From Treponema sp. UBA4873 (GTDB lineage Bacteria; Spirochaetota; Spirochaetia; Treponematales; Treponemataceae): a DNA stretch of 64,000 nt. Both the position numbers and the translations under genes were made by a program. The stretch's first letter is position 1, and each line of letters begins with the position of its first letter. The stretch lies in the NCBI GenBank assembly GCA_002399405.1, contig DHDP01000005.1:74304-138303 (forward strand). The letters are read 5' to 3'. The notes beneath the pieces were generated by a model, which was not told the origin of the DNA, made no database searches, and saw only the letters and a program-made list of their open reading frames with translations. Shown piece after piece: positions 50,601-61,900 of this stretch.

Positions 50601-53600
50601 CAGCATGCATATCTGGGCGGAATACGGCGGGCCGTCGGCTTCAGGTGCAGCAGGTACGAATCCTTCAAACGTCATCGTCATGCTGAACAGGGAAGGAGCG
50701 AAGACTTCGTATACCATTCCCGACAGTGCACCGGTATTTTGTGCGGGAACGGTGAACTGGCCTGACTATATCGGTTCGGCACCGGGAATCGGATGGGTGA
50801 GTGCGTCGGATCCGGACGGGGACGGCGTATGGTACCGGGTGCGCGTCGCAAGCGGCGGAAACAACTGGTATACGGACTGGACGGGCAATATTGAAACTGT
50901 TTTTGCTTTTGACAAACTGTATGTGCAGAATGCCGGGGGTACGCAGACTAGTGTGTCTGCAGACGATGTAAAGGCCTCTGCATCCCGCTCCGGGCTTTCG
51001 TTTACCTTTGACGCGTGGGCCGGCAGCAGTACGGGGGCGAAACCGGAACAGACCGTGCGGACGGGGATTACCGGCCAGAGCAAAACGTATGACGCGTCAC
51101 ACTGTGATTTTACGGCGCCTGTCGTTACGGCAGACGATGCGCTGTGGAACAGCGGTTTCTGGTCGAATGAGGTGAAATTCAAATACACGGTTACTGACGG
51201 AGGAAGCGGGGTTAAGAACAGGCTGTGGAAACTGGAGCCTGTGGACAGCGACAACAGGCCGGATACATCAGGGGGCAGACCTTCATACGGCAGCGGAACA
51301 GACGGAAGCGCGGGGAGCGTGGCGAGTTTTTTTGTGGAAGTGCCTGCGCTTACGGGGAAATATAAACTCACGCTTACAGCGACAGATAAGGCAGGGAACA
51401 GCGGTACGGTAAGCGTATACGGTTTGTTCGACACGGCTGCTCCGGAGATTACAGGCGCGCAGGTAAGCGCACTGGCGGACAGCAGCGGCTGGACAGGCGC
51501 GTGGCTTACAGCCTCCGACGAGGAGAGCGGAGTACGTGCGTGGACGTGGCGGCAGGGAAAGGGTGCATGGGAATCATGGATGCCGTGGAAAAACGGCGGG
51601 TGCAGAGTAAAACCCGACTGGCGTGCGGGCAGCAGTGCGAGCCTGAGTTTTAAAGTAAAGGATGAAGCGGGAAATGAAAGTGGGGAGTACGAGGGGGGAA
51701 GCGCGGAATACAATCCGTCGGTACCGGGATTTTCCGTGGTTCTGACGGGCGTTACCGGAGACGGACAGACAGGAACGTATGTCACCGACACCGGCAAACT
51801 GAATGCTGCCGTACGTTTTACGGCGGAAACAGAAACGGGCAGCGGATTAACGGAAGAGTGGGGCATCGTGCGCTGCAGAGACAATGAAGAAACGGACGCC
51901 GTCAGCGGAGCTGCCGGCTGGAAAGAGGCGGAATCAGCGTGTGCGTGGAGCGACGGTGGTACGTACCGGGTAAAAGCGGTAATGAAGAACAGAAACGGTG
52001 TTTCCGCAGCGGCGGAAAGCTGTGTGTTCACGGTCGATACGACGGCACCGGGGAACATTTCGGTATCTCCCGTGTTTACAGGGAACCGGAGTTCCTGCTG
52101 CGAAAACGAGCGGTTCGACGTAAGGTGGAGCGGCGGGGAAGATGAAGACACGGGAGCGGTACGGACTGTCGAACTGTATCAGAAGAACGGAACGGCGGAG
52201 ACTGTCCTGAACAGCATACCGGTTTGTTCAGGTGCTGCAAGCGTACGGATCGGCTGGGGAACGGGAGACATATCCTGGAATAAAGGGAACTTTTTTATCA
52301 GAGGAAGGGCGGTAAACGGAGCGGGGACGGAGAGCGTAAGCGCAGCGTGTGCAGTACCGGTATCCGGCAGGGGAATGACGGTGTATATGCCTGATTACGT
52401 CGCCGCGGGAGGGACGTTCGGCGCAAGCTGGGCGGGCGTCGGAGCAGGCAGCGTGTCGTACCGGTACGGTTTGTATACGGAAGGGGCCGGTACGGCTGTT
52501 TTGAGCGGAACGACTGCTGAAGTTTCTGCGGTTTTTGACCTTACCGGCAGCGGACTTTCGGAAGGAGACAAAGTCTGTCTTGAGATAGAAGGATTCGATG
52601 CACAGGGGAAGAATACTGAAAAAGGAAGCAGCCTTTTTGCGATCGTAGACGGCAGTGCGCCTGAAGTCAGATGGACAAGTATACCGGATGCAGTGAACAG
52701 CGCGGCGGTAAGTGTGTCGTTTAAAGCGGAAGACGGTGTATCCGGAATAAAAGCGGCGGAATGGTGCGTGCAGAAAAAAGGCTCCGGAGGATGGGGACCG
52801 ATTCCCGGACAGGACGACGGGTGGAATACATACGGCGGTGCGGCCGGGACCGTAACGGCTGATTTATCGCCGTATGTGACGACGGGAGATTACGTGCGGT
52901 TCGCAGTGCGGGTGGAAAACGGTGCGGGACAGCAGACGACGGTATGGACGGGAGGAATGGTGGTCGACGACAGTGCGCCGCCTGCGCCGCTGGTCATAGA
53001 CCAGGGGGCGGTCGTAAGCTATACGAAGCAGAACGTTACGTGCAGCTGGCGGATGAGTGAAAAAGATCCTGAGAGCGGCGTAAAAGCGTATTACTGGGGA
53101 TGGTACTATGCCGGAGAGACGACCGATCCCGGAACATGGCCAGTTACGGGAAACGCGGGGAGTATGCCCGGACAGTGGACGAAAGTTACTGTGCAGGCAG
53201 AAATGTCTCCCGATGAGACGGCTTCGGTTGATTTGCGGCAGGCTGCTGATTCAACAGACGGGAAAACGATTGTGTTTGCAGTAAAGGCGGTAAACGGTGC
53301 GGGTCTTGAAACAGAGGGATACAGCGACGGGATCATACTCGACAGCACCGCTCCGTATGTTCACGGAATAGGAGTGTACGGCAGCAGCAGCATGAAAAAG
53401 AAATTATACGGCTATACTGCAGCGTCCGATGTAGCGGACGGCAGCGTATACGTGCAGATAGAAGATGTCGACGAGGAAGAAAGCTGGGTCGAAGGTGCGT
53501 ACGTTCAGGCATACAGGCTTGATTCCGGCGGAAAGCGGAGTGCATACGGCGCTGCCGTCGTCCTTAAGAAAAACGGGACGGGATCATACTGTGCGGCGGT

Positions 53601-55956
53601 GCAGCTCGGCGGCAGCCTCGAGGAAAGCGCATGGATATTTGAAGCCGGCGCGGAAGACGCGGGCGGCAACGTATCGGCGGCAGCGGAGAGCGGCGGATTT
53701 ATAGTCGAAGGAAGCATTCCCGCGGTGACGGGGCTGGAATATACGGCAGATATAAACCGCATCAGCCTTGACTGGAATTCCGCGGAAGACGGCGGCGGAA
53801 GCAGATGGGTGAGCGGATACAGTGTGCGGGCAGTACAGGCCGACGGAACAGTACTCGTTTCGGACTCTGTACAGAGCCGTTCCGATTCGTTTGTGTGGCG
53901 CAATGATACTTTTAATTTGAAGGACGGAGACAGTATTTCAATAACCGTGAGCGCGTATTCATATACGGGTGCGGAGGGGAAGGCTGCGACACGTACGCTG
54001 ACAATAGATCTGATTCCTCCCTCATACGACGCGGAAAAATCGAAGATACCGTACGGGGACCGGGTGACGTACTGGTACGACAGCATAACCGGTCACGCGC
54101 AGTACGGCAGCGGAAAAACGGGAACGAGAAGCATCGAATGGAGCGCCGTCCTTGTCCCCGGAGAAGAAGAACTTACCGGCTGGCAGGAAACGACGGGCGT
54201 AAACCTGATTGACTTGAACAGAAAACTGATGTCGGTACGCGGCGGAACCCTTTCCTGGTGGCAGGGGAAAAAGATACGCATCCGGCTGCGTGCTGCGAAC
54301 GGTATGGGAATCTGGAGCGGCATAACGAACATTCAGGCAATAGAAGCGGACACGACGGACCCTGAAATACGGAAAGCGGAACGCAGCTGGGCGTGGACGA
54401 ATGAAAGCGGAAGCGTCGGCGGCTGGAAACTGACCGCGGAGGATGATCAGAGCGGCATACTTGCGTACCGGCTGGTTGTGGTTCCGGAAGACACGGAAGA
54501 AGATTCGTTCGACTGGAAAAACGTTGCCGCAGCCGCAGCGGACGGCGGAAGGGGAGAAGCGTTCACGATTGAAAACCGGGAGGGCGGACTCACGTCCAAT
54601 AAGGAGGGCTCGTACAAACCGCTGCTTGCCGTTCAGAACGGCAGCGGACACTGGAGCGTATGCAGCGGAACGCTGCTGATGGTAGACAGAACCGCCCCCT
54701 CCCTTATAAGCGGAAATCCGGAATGGACCGGCTGTCAAAGCCAGGTTCTTACCGTGAAGGATACTGCGGAGACGGTCTTTGTTTCAAACGGACCAGAGCA
54801 GGCGTACAGCATGAGGGCAGGAGAGGCCGTACAGTGGGACATTCGCGGCGAAGGCTCCTGGTTTACGGAACAGACGTATCCTGAAACGACTGCGCCGGAT
54901 GTAAAAGACGAAAACGACTATACGGATACGGCTGCGGGAAACGTCCCGTTCGGCACGAATCCCGCAGGATACATATATACCGTGGAAATAGCGATGACGG
55001 ACCGCGCGGGGAATACGGGCCGGGCAACGGCGTACCTCAGGTATAACCGTGAACCGCAGATAACGGTGCGGACTGATAATCTTACCGTATGGCCCGGCCA
55101 TACGAGAGCGATAGACGAACTTGTAACGATTAACGACGACGAAGGAAGCCGCGGGGGAGATTATCCGCTCGCATACCGGTGGGAGCCTGCGAACGGCAGT
55201 CAGGTACAGTCGTGGACGGGCGGTGCGTCTCTGCAGAGCGTATACGGAGCGACGCAGAATCACGGCGCCGTATTTACACAGAAAACCGAAAAATCGCAGA
55301 CGAGTTATTACCCGGGAACGCTGACGGTGACGGACCGGTACGGAAAGATTTCCGCCGTTGACCTGACGATAAAGGTTGAGAACACTCGTGAAGGAAAACT
55401 TCTTGTCGATGAATACTGGACCGGGCAATACGAGATAACGGGTGAAGTGACCGTTCCCGCAGGGCTGACGCTGACGATGGACGGGAGCTCGGTAGAGGCA
55501 GGCGGCGCGTGGAACGACAGCGAAGAACTGTATGAAAGCGGCGTAACGGTGGAAAAAGGCGGGATTCTGAAAGCCGTAACCGGCGGCGGGAAAAGCAGTA
55601 TTGCATGCAGTGAACGGGGAAAAATCTGGAGAGGCGTTGCAGTCGGCGGAAAAGCGGAGCTGGACGGTCTTCTCATACGGGAAGCGGAACGGGGAATCAC
55701 GCTCGGAAGCGGCGGAGACATCACGATGAAAAATTGTGACATAACGTCGTGTATAACGGGACTGCACCTGCTCGGAGGAACGCTTACGGTGACGGACAGC
55801 AGTATTACGGGCAATGAGGAATACGGAATCAAGGAAGACGGGGACGGCTCGTACAGCATACATACGACGGAACTCGACGGAAACGGCGCCGGTTATTACG
55901 AGAAGGAAAAGACCGTTCTGACTGAAAAAGAAATAAAAGCACTTGAGGAAGAATAA
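47671..55956 (+). CDS. Giant exported Ig-like-repeat protein with C-terminal beta-helix
   Basis: A 2761-residue protein. The signal sequence MKKRFWLSGVIMITAACFCSA contains cysteines that could form a weak lipobox. Two related N-terminal modules follow (about 22-130 and 137-265; SAAEWGVSGKISV and SAAEWETSGKISV openings). Next come many Ig-like repeats with the recurring AVDKAGN, VDNAGN and DKSVPVI turns of OmpL47/Big-type domains, along much of residues 270-2450. Near the C terminus (about 2455-2580) is a cadherin- or PKD-like stretch (TVWPGHTRAIDELVTINDDEG), then a right-handed beta-helix (VEKGGILKAVTGGGKSS; GGDITMKNCDITSCITGLHL). It is very likely a surface or secreted adhesin-like protein. 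It is 1 base upstream of the RHS gene and just beyond the T2SS locus, so T2SS export is a fair guess. Confidence 0.88.
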   Translation: MKKRFWLSGVIMITAACFCSAAEWGVSGKISVYSGVSDTYNLKISVADSDCSWTEANYGCVKKGTILTIAYDAASAVWNSPGQGGGHVEKATYLLINDKEYTGSTYTVSGTTNIKLICKSEEITDILWTMKIRLYDSAAEWETSGKISVDDIYTWIGGNADYSLKVNAMDGSGYWMGDNYGYVKKGTVLSITYNPASLSYLYETGHATPHGYKGTDLSINGAISNEKSSTYTVLSDTVIKLFIYGYGYGYAYTGDLLTLQLICDRDAPDLDSKEAKTTDGSDYTSGTWTAGNVTFTFTGSDATSGFKGYEISTDEGNSCIGQTSNTYTVSTEGSVPVWLRAVDKAGNVSDWKKWQVRIDKTKPHIGVTTAYSGGVWSTGAVTYRVEAADSVSGVASFGCTDSGVEKTFSGANPYEYVVTSGEHAITFYAVDEAGNEVTAGPYTAKVDLEAPALRITGNDAAEKVYTSGTWTNGVVEFTLSGSDGVSGVKGYEYKQSETGSILNLSGNTYTAGSTQQVWFRAVDNAGNRGVWTAYSVDIDKSVPVITLGMGTAASGGVYYLSAAALKKVTCSGIDSGGSGIQQRSCSVDGALPVIYSAMDGSEIQNSISQAGQGKHTYTLAVTDNAGNSTSKSVTVLYDDSAVSGDDTGLALGDAHRAGTTILTDTKYTADITNAVPVVRVQSDGGAQGGTVTWTLGGKAFTGIVGGTAVQDGKGGSWYPVTVTARTDGAGTAAVSEAEYASYVKGLSDGGYPVSVTVTDLCGNAGTKQFVLTKDSAAPKPVASWLQSVETDSAGNVRCKISLPAGTEKTSVYQFKNKAGMTAAAGSGFAGENPVYSNSGTDGIDQTITCSVQRQKAELYLSAVDGSGNYEESVLTVTVPDAPAAVGAEKVITTDTQNGTVSFYLAVANPPGTPAGIPVTDIDGNMYTVTYKTVYKCIGLKENKETGESVSAGTGTGAYVWTVDDLKAAGAWGTGTERSMHIWAEYGGPSASGAAGTNPSNVIVMLNREGAKTSYTIPDSAPVFCAGTVNWPDYIGSAPGIGWVSASDPDGDGVWYRVRVASGGNNWYTDWTGNIETVFAFDKLYVQNAGGTQTSVSADDVKASASRSGLSFTFDAWAGSSTGAKPEQTVRTGITGQSKTYDASHCDFTAPVVTADDALWNSGFWSNEVKFKYTVTDGGSGVKNRLWKLEPVDSDNRPDTSGGRPSYGSGTDGSAGSVASFFVEVPALTGKYKLTLTATDKAGNSGTVSVYGLFDTAAPEITGAQVSALADSSGWTGAWLTASDEESGVRAWTWRQGKGAWESWMPWKNGGCRVKPDWRAGSSASLSFKVKDEAGNESGEYEGGSAEYNPSVPGFSVVLTGVTGDGQTGTYVTDTGKLNAAVRFTAETETGSGLTEEWGIVRCRDNEETDAVSGAAGWKEAESACAWSDGGTYRVKAVMKNRNGVSAAAESCVFTVDTTAPGNISVSPVFTGNRSSCCENERFDVRWSGGEDEDTGAVRTVELYQKNGTAETVLNSIPVCSGAASVRIGWGTGDISWNKGNFFIRGRAVNGAGTESVSAACAVPVSGRGMTVYMPDYVAAGGTFGASWAGVGAGSVSYRYGLYTEGAGTAVLSGTTAEVSAVFDLTGSGLSEGDKVCLEIEGFDAQGKNTEKGSSLFAIVDGSAPEVRWTSIPDAVNSAAVSVSFKAEDGVSGIKAAEWCVQKKGSGGWGPIPGQDDGWNTYGGAAGTVTADLSPYVTTGDYVRFAVRVENGAGQQTTVWTGGMVVDDSAPPAPLVIDQGAVVSYTKQNVTCSWRMSEKDPESGVKAYYWGWYYAGETTDPGTWPVTGNAGSMPGQWTKVTVQAEMSPDETASVDLRQAADSTDGKTIVFAVKAVNGAGLETEGYSDGIILDSTAPYVHGIGVYGSSSMKKKLYGYTAASDVADGSVYVQIEDVDEEESWVEGAYVQAYRLDSGGKRSAYGAAVVLKKNGTGSYCAAVQLGGSLEESAWIFEAGAEDAGGNVSAAAESGGFIVEGSIPAVTGLEYTADINRISLDWNSAEDGGGSRWVSGYSVRAVQADGTVLVSDSVQSRSDSFVWRNDTFNLKDGDSISITVSAYSYTGAEGKAATRTLTIDLIPPSYDAEKSKIPYGDRVTYWYDSITGHAQYGSGKTGTRSIEWSAVLVPGEEELTGWQETTGVNLIDLNRKLMSVRGGTLSWWQGKKIRIRLRAANGMGIWSGITNIQAIEADTTDPEIRKAERSWAWTNESGSVGGWKLTAEDDQSGILAYRLVVVPEDTEEDSFDWKNVAAAAADGGRGEAFTIENREGGLTSNKEGSYKPLLAVQNGSGHWSVCSGTLLMVDRTAPSLISGNPEWTGCQSQVLTVKDTAETVFVSNGPEQAYSMRAGEAVQWDIRGEGSWFTEQTYPETTAPDVKDENDYTDTAAGNVPFGTNPAGYIYTVEIAMTDRAGNTGRATAYLRYNREPQITVRTDNLTVWPGHTRAIDELVTINDDEGSRGGDYPLAYRWEPANGSQVQSWTGGASLQSVYGATQNHGAVFTQKTEKSQTSYYPGTLTVTDRYGKISAVDLTIKVENTREGKLLVDEYWTGQYEITGEVTVPAGLTLTMDGSSVEAGGAWNDSEELYESGVTVEKGGILKAVTGGGKSSIACSERGKIWRGVAVGGKAELDGLLIREAERGITLGSGGDITMKNCDITSCITGLHLLGGTLTVTDSSITGNEEYGIKEDGDGSYSIHTTELDGNGAGYYEKEKTVLTEKEIKALEEE

Positions 55957-55957
55957 C

Positions 55958-58900
55958 ATGAAACGAGAGAGACTTTTTACAGTACTCTGCAGTCTGCTGC
56001 TGCTGAACGGGATATATGCTGAAACCGGTGTGTCGTGGGGAGATACTGACTCATCGTGGTACCGCGAAAGTGCAAACAGCGGAATTACGACGCCGGCAAG
56101 ATATGCGTTCGACGGCGACAGTACGACGTACTGGAAACTTTCGGACGGGGAAAGCGGCGGCTGGGTTGAAATATACATCGGAACGGCCGTCAGGTTTAAA
56201 AGCATCACGCTCGACGTCCTGCTGCCGGAATACTGTGAACTTTCGTGCAGTGTGGAATCAAACGGAAATCTGACTGCCGCAACGGGCGCGGTGAAGGCCG
56301 GGCCGTTCGACGGAACCGTTACGCTGGAACTGCCTGCCGGCACACCGGAAAGCAGCGTGCTGCATATAGCGGTGAGCGGGAGCTGCGCCGGGGATGCTGA
56401 ACTGCGCGAAGTAACATATGCGGCGGAAGAAAACGCCGGCCGGTACGGGAAGATACTGCCGGAGACGTATGAGTGCAGCAGTGAGGAAAGCATCAGCTTA
56501 CAGGCGCAGCGGTTATGGGACAGCCTGCACGAAAGTCCGTGGTTTGTGACGCTGTGGAACATCCCGTGGGAAGTCTCTCAGACGAACAGCGGAAACAATC
56601 CGACAGGGAAAATATTTCCCGAAAAATACGGAAATCCGGAAGGACAGGCGGAAATAATCTGGAAGCTTGACGGGGAATACCGGATAGAAACGCTCAAGGC
56701 ATATTTTTTGCAGTACTGGCGGAGTGTACGCTTTGAATTTAACGAAAACGGAAAATGGACCGGCGCGCAGACGATCGGACCTGAGTCAGTGAACGGAGAG
56801 CAGACCGGATGGCAGCGGCTCAAACTGGCCGAGCCTGTAACGACTGACAAAATCAGAATCACGTTTCCGGGCGGCTGGGAACAGACCCGGTTCATCAGCG
56901 AAATCGAAGTATGGGGAGAAGGCGCGCAGAACGATGCGGTGCGGGAACTTCCTCAAGGGGAGCTTTCTCCCGAAGGTTCGCAGTACTTTACGATAGAAAA
57001 CGGAAGCGTACGGGGAAGCGGTACGCACGGCTCGTATCCCGTACCCGACGGTGCGGCCGACTCTCTTCTGGAAGTCACGGTGCTCGGGAAGACGGCGGAC
57101 AGTCTGCAGGGAGAATGGAACGGAACGCCGTTCAGCAGAGAGCCGGCATTGTGGCTCAACGGAAACACGATATACCGGTACGCGGTGCGGAAAGAGGATT
57201 TTAGGGAAGGAACGCAGTTTTTAAAGCTCAGCAACGCACAGAACGTGCGGAGTGTCCTTTTCAGACGGAATGAAAATCACGGACGGATTTTACCCGGCTG
57301 GCCGTACAGCGACGGAATACGCACGGTTGCGGAAGCAGGTCCCGCAGCGCAGATCCCGGGGGATACGTCAAAAAAATGGACGTTCGGCGGTGTGTACCGG
57401 CTGGAAAAACTCCGGGTCCTGAGCGGCGGAGGGGAAGCGCCTGAGTGTGTATTGAAACTTTCCGGCGGCAGTACGAATGCGGTGACGTGGACGGACAGCG
57501 GCAGCGGCTGGTGGGAAGCTTTCCCCGGAGGGCTCCGCGCGGACGAGCTTGATTACAGCGGGGAAAGCTCCCCTGACGAAATAGAGCTGTACGGGAGTGC
57601 GGAAGAGGACAGCGTACCGGGGATGGAACTGTGGTGGCCTCGCAGCGGTGCGGAGAATGCGGACAGCGGGGACGGCAGTTCAGTCATCGGCTGGCTCGCG
57701 GATTATCAGGTCGTACCGCTTATAAACGGCTTTCACCCGTCGCAGGCCGATACGATATTCTGGCTTCCGCTGCGGCGGATGGACAAAAGCGCACTGCGCG
57801 GCTGTATTGAAATAACAGGGACAAAAGACGGACGCACGTATTCTGCTTCATATCCGCTGCGGGAGGGAGAAAGTGAATACGGCAGCTTTGATCAGGGAGA
57901 AGAATTTCTTTCGACGACGGACGGTACATTCGTCGTGTCGGGAAGAGCGGCCGATAAATCGTATACGTGCCTGATAGACGGGACCGAAACACCCGTCGGC
58001 AGCGGCGGAAAGTTCAGCAGAACAGTTACGCTTTCGGACGGATATCAGCGCGTAACGGTGGAACTCCGTGACGGGAACGGGACGAAAGCGTACTGGGTAA
58101 AGGAAATCTGGAGGGCCGCGGGAAATCCCGTTCTTGTCGTCGACGAACCGGACGGCGGCATGTACACGCAGAACGCGTTGTGCACGATAACGGGAAGAAC
58201 GGGAAACGTGCGGGACGCCGTGCTTACGGTGAACGGAGTACCGGTGGAAGTTACGGCGGGCCGCTTCAGCTGTGGTGAGGAACTGACGGAAGGGAAAAAC
58301 GAATACACGCTGGTATTGCGCGATTCGCTCGGACGGAGCGTGAGCCGGACCGTGACTGTTATTCTCGACACGGGCATACCGGCAGTGTCGGTCGTCGTGC
58401 CTGCAGCGGACGAATACAGTTCATCGTCTTCCGTTGATTTTACAGCTCTCGCATCAGGCGGTGCGGAGAGTGCGGACGCGGAAGATTTGTGGTGGAAGAT
58501 AAACGACGAAGCGTGGGAATACGATACGGCCAATCCGCATACAAAGACATACACGCTCGCCGACGGTTCGTACGACTGGAGCATCACGGCGCAGGACCGC
58601 GCGGGAAACGTGAGCAATACGGCGGAAGTGCATTTTACTGTCGACGTGACGCCGCCCGAACCGTTTGACATACATTCCGACGTCACGGGTTGGACGAACA
58701 ACACGAGCCCTGTCGTCAGTTTTGCAGCGACGGACGGGACGTCGGGAGTTGCATATTACGAATACAATCTCGACGGGACCGGATGGAAAGCGGCCGAAAG
58801 CCCGGTAACGCTTAAGGACCTTGCAGACGGAACGCACGACGTGTTTGTGCGTGCCGTCGATAAGGCGGGAAACATACGGCTTGAGTCGCTTACCGTGTAT

Positions 58901-61900
58901 ACCGATGCGGCTGCGCCGGAAAACTTTACGGTACAAGCGGACGTCACGGGCTGGACGAGCGACAATACGCCGACGGTGAGTTTTGCAACGACTGACGCAA
59001 CGTCGGGAGTCGCGCGGTATGAGCTGCAGCTCGACGGCGGGGCATGGAAAACCGTCGAAAGCGGGTATACGTTTGCAGCGCTCGGCGACGGAACGCATCT
59101 CGTCGTGATACGTGCGGTAGACAGGGCCGGAAACAACACTTCCGATTCCCTGACACTGTACACGGACGTTACTCCGCCCGCATTATTTGCGGTAACGTCC
59201 GACATCTCCGGCTGGTCGAACAACAACGCGCCGACGGTGAGCTTTGCAACGACTGACGCAGCGTCGGGAGTCGCGCGGTATGAGCTGCAGCTCGACGGCG
59301 GGGAATGGAGAACCGCAGAAAGCGGATACCGGTTCGCGGACCTTGCGGACGGAGAGCACAGCGTAACAGTGCGCGCCGTAGACATGGCAGGCAACGCGAC
59401 GGCGGAAACACTGCCGCTCTTTATAGACACGACGGCTCCTCTTGCCGTAACCGACTGCCGCCTCATCCCCGGCAACTCAGATATGGAAGGAAAATGGGAG
59501 ACAGGCGATACCGACATCATTGCATATCATATCGGCTGGAATGAAGGCGGAACGGATAGTACGGTGAGCGTCACCGGTACGTCGTATAAAAAGACCGGCC
59601 TTGCGAACGGAACGTTCGTTCACCTGACCGTGCAGCCGGAAGACCGCGCGCATAACCTCGGACCTGTCACGAAAGCTTCCGGAGCGATTGCAGGCGTCAC
59701 CGTCCAGCCGCTGAAAAGGACTGAAGCGACGCTCATCGAATACGAGAACGTGAAGATTGCACTTCCCGCGCAGGGAAGCGGCAGCAAAATAAAAGCCGTA
59801 CTCGTTAAAGAGATAGAAAGCGAAACGCTCGACGAACGGAGCGTGAATCCGATTATCAGTCCCATCTATTCGTTTACGACGCTGCTCGATGCGGGAAACG
59901 GAACGCTGGTGGAAACGGACCATGAGGAGTTCAAGGACGAAGCGCTCGTTATGCTCAATTATGACGACAGCGCAGTTCCGAAAGGATTCCCGGAGTGTGA
60001 TCTGGACGTGTACTATTACGACACCGTATGGGCACGCTGGTTTAAAGCGGAGAAAACGGGAATAGACACCGAACAGAACATCATCATATTTCTCACAAAC
60101 CATTTTACGAATTTCAGCGTGCAGCCGACGATGCTCACGAACCTGAATCCGGAGGAACTGCGCGCGACGGGCCACCGGCCCGACAAGACCGAAAGCGTTG
60201 CCGGAGACATAACCGTGTCGCCCGAAAGCGGGACAATGTCGACCGAAGTGACCGAGTTCGTCATACACGGAAAGAACGGATATACGTTCCCCGTAAAGCG
60301 GGTCTACGATACGCAGACGGCACGAATAGACGGGCCGAGCATAAACGCGAGCCTGAGCCTCGGCATGAATTTCAACGCGAATATAGGCGCGTCGATTCTT
60401 GAGCAGCTTAAAGGAATGGGGAAGCAGCTGGCATCGCAGGAGATTACAACCCGCATTATGAACTATCTTTCCCGGAACGGAGACTACAACCTTTCGACGG
60501 GAGCCGGATGGCGGCTTTCTCTGCCGTACGTTGCGGCCGACGACACGAATATCATGGTGCGCCTTCCCGACGGCTCGTGCTATTCCGTGCAGCAGATGGA
60601 ACTGACGGACAGCACGATTGTGCCGTCCCAGTATCACGACCTGGTTCTTGAAAATCATAACGGAGCCGATTTTACATTCAGCGTAAAACAGGTGCGGGGG
60701 GAGTTCCTTGCGCGGGTAATGGGATTCGGCAGCGACGATATAAGCGGTGATCTCCGCGACGTTGTGAAGGAACTGCTGAACGGAAACAGCATAGCTGCAA
60801 TTCCGGGAAGACTTCCCGACTGGGTGACCGTAAGCAGCGAACTTGCCATGAAGGACGGAACCGTATACAGGTTTAACAATTCAGGGCGGATAACCGAAAT
60901 CCGCGATCCGTCGGGGACAAACGTGACGACTTTTGCATACGACGGCGCAACGCTTAAAACAATGACGGATCCCAACGGAAACGTCACGACGTTCACGTAC
61001 GGAAGCAAAGGGCTTATCATGCGCCCGTACATAACGAAAATAACGACGACCGGCGACGACGGTACGACAAGGTCGTGCAGCTATACCTACGACACCGACT
61101 TTATGAATATGACGCAGCGCTGCGTTTTTTATACGGCTCCGGTACTCACCGGTGCGGAGGACGTCGGTGGAAGAAAAACGGAGTACGGATATAAGACGGA
61201 GGATAACTTCCTCATCTCCGGCGGCGGCTCCATAAAACTGAACGTAGTTCTTACGATTCTGGACATCTGGCCGCCTGTCTCCGCCGTAAAGGATAAACTC
61301 GGCGTTTACTCGCTCACGCTTTCTGCGCGGTTCGGCCTTGAGTGGCCGCTGTTCATCGATTCCGTAACTGCTCCCGGCAAGGGAGTACAGGAAGTATCGT
61401 ACGGCATACAGGATATGAGCACGTTCGAAGTGAAACCCGCCGACTATCTGTTCGGTTTCATTCCGACGGCCGTGAAATTTTCGTATGATTACTATCAGAA
61501 ACTCATGACGTACTCGGTGAGAATACGCAACGGAAGCAGTTCCGCTGACACGTCGTACAGTTACAGCATGACGTCTGCCGGCTCGCAGCATCTTGTCCGC
61601 AAAGCAGTCATAGACGACGGACGGACCGTGACGACGAACTCGTACGGCGTACGGAGCCATTCGTACTACCGCTACGTCTGCTGGGACGACGCGGCGGTGG
61701 AAGTACTGTCAAACCCGGCGCTCATGACGGAGGACAGTCTCTGGGAGACGTCGTACAACGCGCTGCTCAAAACGAGAACGACGGCACTGAAAGACGGAAC
61801 GACGTACGAGACGGTGCAATACGGATGGGATACGGACCACAGCAGAATCGTATCAGAAGCTGCAACGCGCGGCAGTCTGAAAAAAAATACGGCGAACGGA

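Noticed and set aside
50766..52151. A 461-codon open frame on the minus strand inside the giant Ig gene
   Set aside because: Serine/proline-rich antisense shadow of the repeat-encoding gene; no SD, no motifs, and the plus strand clearly codes.
54784..56562. A 592-codon minus-strand frame across the junction of the two giant genes
   Set aside because: Low-complexity Arg/Val/Phe-rich antisense product without domains; it spans two real plus-strand genes.
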